From Erodium maritimum (taxonomy: Eukaryota; Streptophyta; Magnoliopsida; Geraniales; Geraniaceae): a stretch of 64,000 bases of DNA. The DNA lies in NCBI GenBank assembly GCA_963921825.1, contig OY997593.1, positions 55,908,039-55,972,038 on the forward strand. Direction: 5' to 3'. The translations under genes were made by a program, and so were the position numbers. The notes under the pieces were generated by a model, which was given only the letters and a program-made list of their open reading frames with translations, did not search any database and had not been told where the DNA came from. Of this stretch, positions 61,194-64,000 are shown in pieces (position 1 is the stretch's first letter; every line of letters starts with the position of its first letter).

Positions 61194-61324
61194 TATGTGC
61201 GCCACGTGTCAGCACTGTGCGCGTGCGCCCACGTGTCAGCACCTGGTGAGTTCGTAGTTTGCACAATAAGGGGTGGTTTGTATTTGATACCAACCCTATA
61301 TATATACATATATATATATATATA

Positions 61325-61542
61325 CACACTTTCAAGTGTTACCCATATCTTATGTTGTTACTTGTTACTTGATTTTGAACCATTAGATCAATTTCATCCA
61401 ATGGCTCTAAACTTGATGACATAAATTTGTAATTTAATTAAAATTCTAATTATTATTGGTAATTTCACATTCTCTAAGGGAAATAAAGACATTCTGCTTT
61501 CTTATTTTCGTGTAACCCTACCACATTACAAGCCTTAGTTGT
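61325..61542. other. Unassigned AT-rich sequence
   Basis: Right flank of the small inverted-repeat element. No open frame, repeat or motif recognised; possibly the original chromosomal sequence. Confidence 0.4.
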
Positions 61543-62182
61543 CTTTTTTTTTTGAAACAAAGATTCTCATTAATCTTAATAAACCTTACAACCAAAACCA
61601 TACAAGCATTGTGTCCACGAGTCGTTCTTGGGAATCCGAAGAACGACCAGCGAGATGATAGCTCTCAAACAATACGACGCAGCGTTTAGAAACCAACTGC
61701 CGAGTTGGTCTTTCTTATTGACGTTCCAAAGTGAACCGCCGATAAAAAGTCTCGACAGGTCATAACGCCATAGGCGACCCACACCTCTATCGGGGATCCG
61801 AGATTCCGATAGAGGGGACATACAACAAAATAAACAGAAACATAAACAACAAAATAAACAACTACGACAAGCAGGAAAAAATCCTGGCTGAACTCCGATG
61901 ATAGGGGCTGGCTTCGGAACGAAGGGGGGATGTGGACGACACTGACGGTACAAAATTTGATCCGCTTGGGGCGAAGGCACGGGACATGCCGTATGAGCAC
62001 TGTAAGCAGGAGAACGATGCTTGAACTGCGAAGCTCTGGTGGCGAACGGTGGGAGCGGATTTGGTCGTCTGGCCGGTGGAAGAGCAAGACGAAGAGGCTC
62101 GGCCGGAGTAACTCCGATCATTTTAATCGGCATTAGGGGTTGGAGGGAGGGAGCTTCACCGGAATGCTCGATACTGGACGCC
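61543..62182 (-). mobile_element. Probable LINE 3' end
   Basis: On the minus strand the sequence ends GGTTTATTAAGATTAATGAG...TTTGTTTC followed by A11 (61543-61553), the layout of plant L1-type 3' tails. Upstream there is a Pro/Cys-rich open stretch with no domain I recognise; it is open into the adjoining LTR by chance. The 5' side is cut by the LTR at 62183. No reverse transcriptase is visible, so it could instead be another retroposed transcript. Confidence 0.4.
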
Positions 62183-64000
62183 TGTAAGAACCGCTCCCGG
62201 TCAACGCCAGTCAAATCGACGGAAAAACGGAAAAATTTAAATTTTTTGGACATACACCAAAATGAACCTAGAATTGACCCCGAGGGTCATATCGGACTTA
62301 AATTGACCCCGATATCGACCAAAGTGAGTTCTGGGTGACTCAGGGAAACTTTTTGATCAATTTGGGAGAAGTTGACTTTTTGTAGTAAAAGTCAACCGAG
62401 CGACGTTTTGGTCCGTTCGAGGCCTGATTTGGATCCAAAAAGCTAATCCGTCGTTACAGCGGTCTTAGCTGGTCTGTTTCCTTGTAGCACGTGAAATTTC
62501 GTAATTTCTTGGAAAATGGGCCCGCACGGAGCTTGAGACGGCCGAATTTCGCGAATCGGACTGAAAAATATCTACCAACATATTTTTCTAAAGTGTGGGA
62601 CCCACATGACACATGTCACCCAAGTGGTGGTGTTTGGTTTTTTTAAATAAAGAAAAAGAAATAAGTGGTGGTAGTTTTGTAATTAAGGGGTTGTGTTTTA
62701 AAACAAAAAAATAAAAAGGAATGGTTACGTGATACACGTCCATTTCAGAAAAAAGAAGAGAAAAAGAGAGAGAAAGAAGAAAGAAAAAGGGAAGGAGAGA
62801 AAAGGAAAGAAAAGGGGAGATTTTTGAAGATTGTCGACGATCCGGCTGTTGGATCGTGTTCTGTCTTGTGAAATCGTCATCCCCTCGTCATTCCCTACGG
62901 CAAGAAGCCATCTTTTTCTCGTTTTGGAACGTTTGAATTTTAGGGTCTGAGTTTAAATGGGTTGATTAAGGTTGGGTTAGGGATTGGAGTTCGTTATGAA
63001 ACATTTTGGGGCGAAAAGGAACGTTTTCCATTGAGGCCGTGTGGGGCCCACTTGGCCGGGCCTCGGGTTTTTCTTGTTCGGGTGGTTTTGAGCGATCCCC
63101 GAATCGATAATTCATACCCGGAACAAATTATGGAACTAAATTGTGAAAGTTGGAAATGGCGGGTTTAGAAACTTTAAACGCGAATTAAATCGCTCGGAAA
63201 TTGATTCCGTCGATTGATTGGAACCCTTGAATTATTTTAGGATCGTAGAAACAAAAACAGGAATTTTCGGAGCCCCGAAAGGGCGTTTCTGATCCCGGGC
63301 ATATTCGCCGAGCCGGGCGAATCAGGCCTTTCCGGGCCCGTGGTTGACAATGTCGAGTAATTGGGAGGTTTGGGATTGATCGACATTGTCGGGTTGCTTT
63401 TGGGCGTCAAATTCATTAAATTTTAGCTTTTCCTGCGAACTTAAAAAGTGTTTAAATTTGTGATCATTCTAAACCGTGTCGCCGACCGTGGAAAGAGGAG
63501 GCTAAGCAGGAAATATGAAGCTTTGCCGGAGCGAGAGCATCAGGTTTGACACGCTTCAAGAGGTAGGGAAAAGTATCCGGATCTCGGCCTTGACTATGGA
63601 ATGTTAAAAGTAGAAATGCATGTGACACTTAGTGGTGTCGTAGGATAAGTAAATTTATCGAGCAATATAAATGCAGGCGACACTTAGTGGTGTCGTAGGA
63701 TACGTGAACGTATCGAACAATAGAAATGCATGTGACACTTAGTAGTATCGTAGGATAAGTGAACATATCGAACAATAGAAATACTGGTGGCTTTTGGTTG
63801 TGCCCGTAGGTTAAGTAACTTGTTGTGTTATTGAGGGTGGTCATGTGTGCCTTTGGGGTGTTGAACCCGTATGTTACTATGTGTGTGTCGTGGGTGGTCA
63901 TGTGTGCCGTTGGGGTGTTGAACCCGTATGTTACTGTTTGTGTGTCGTGGGTGGCCATGTGTGCATGTGGGGTGTTAAACCTGTATTGTTGCTGACTGTC
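62183..64000 (+). mobile_element. LTR of TGTAAGAACC family (copy 4), cut by window end
   Basis: Starts TGTAAGAACCGCTCCCGG at 62183, preceded by ACGCC as the candidate TSD half. Homologous to copies 1-3 over its full visible length, including the first minisatellite units (from about 63835). Whether it is solo or part of a full element is not visible. Confidence 0.88.

Larger units (their letters stand above)
47377..61291. mobile_element. Small inverted-repeat transposon in (TA)n, split by copia E
   Basis: The left end 47377-47418 and the reverse complement of the right end 61245-61291 match imperfectly over about 42 bp, including 20 identical bases (TTATTGTGCAAACTACGAAC). Without copia E the element is about 390 bp, non-coding and full of palindromes. 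Its right end also matches the right end of the large transposon, so it may be a non-autonomous relative moved by the same transposase. It contains several CACGTG and CGCG motifs. The TA repeats on both sides are the apparent target. Confidence 0.6.

Noticed and set aside
61576..62253. 225-codon minus-strand frame with Pro- and Cys-rich stretches
   Set aside because: Starts inside the LTR at 62183 and crosses the insertion boundary, so it is a chance fusion. Only the probable LINE tail is kept.

Overview
The window is plant nuclear DNA, most likely from a eudicot. The evidence is Ty1/copia elements primed by a tRNA-iMet-type site (TGGTATCAGAGC), long solo LTRs, plant-type GT-AG introns and a FAR1-type transposase gene. 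I see no ordinary host gene, tRNA, rRNA or CRISPR array. The species cannot be fixed from sequence alone.

The oldest layer is one large multi-gene DNA transposon. It runs from beyond the left edge (first visible base 9298) to about 47348. After removing inserted LTR elements and their target-site duplications (TSDs), about 13.5 kb of it is visible. Gene order is: Ulp1/C48 SUMO-protease-like gene (+, to 20681); coiled-coil gene P1 (-, 21293-21619); acidic gene Ac1 (+, 22138-22491); coiled-coil gene P2 (-, split, 24869-36587); FAR1/MULE transposase with SWIM finger and C-terminal zinc knuckle (-, 37254-40276); coiled-coil gene P3 (-, 41019-41279); coiled-coil gene P4 (-, 44782-45045); acidic gene Ac2 (+, 45658-46219). 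A right terminus at about 47300-47348 ends in a (TA)n tract. P1-P4 look like one small gene family, each with a TATA box 65-100 bp upstream. Spacers and introns are peppered with a degenerate motif near TTTGCGGATA / TTTGAGAATA. Several genes are decayed: FAR1 has four in-frame stops, Ulp1 a stop and two frameshifts, Ac2 a stop and a frameshift.

Into this fell LTRs of one family (TGTAAGAACC...GGGGCGTGACA). One is on the minus strand (1-9297). Three are solo LTRs on the plus strand: 22553-24404 (TSD AATAT), 25182-36577 (TSD ATGAC) and 41418-44282 (TSD TAGTT/TGGTT). A further copy starts at 62183 and runs off the right edge.

The youngest layer is a copia family of about 8.46 kb with LTRs of about 1.69 kb. 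Copy A (-, 194-8404, TSD CCACC) sits in the first LTR, copy B (-, 9361-17823, TSD ATCAG) in the Ulp1 exon, and copy C (-, 27336-35798, TSD GTGTG) in the second solo LTR. Copy E (+, 47518-61042) lies inside a small inverted-repeat element (47377-61291). Truncated copy D (-, 48125-53798) lies inside the 5' LTR of E. B and C have LTR pairs that look identical, so they are recent. Yet every copy carries altered protease, integrase and reverse-transcriptase active sites, so the family has probably spread using enzymes made by a relative.

Between 61325 and 62182 there is unassigned AT-rich DNA and a probable LINE 3' end on the minus strand.
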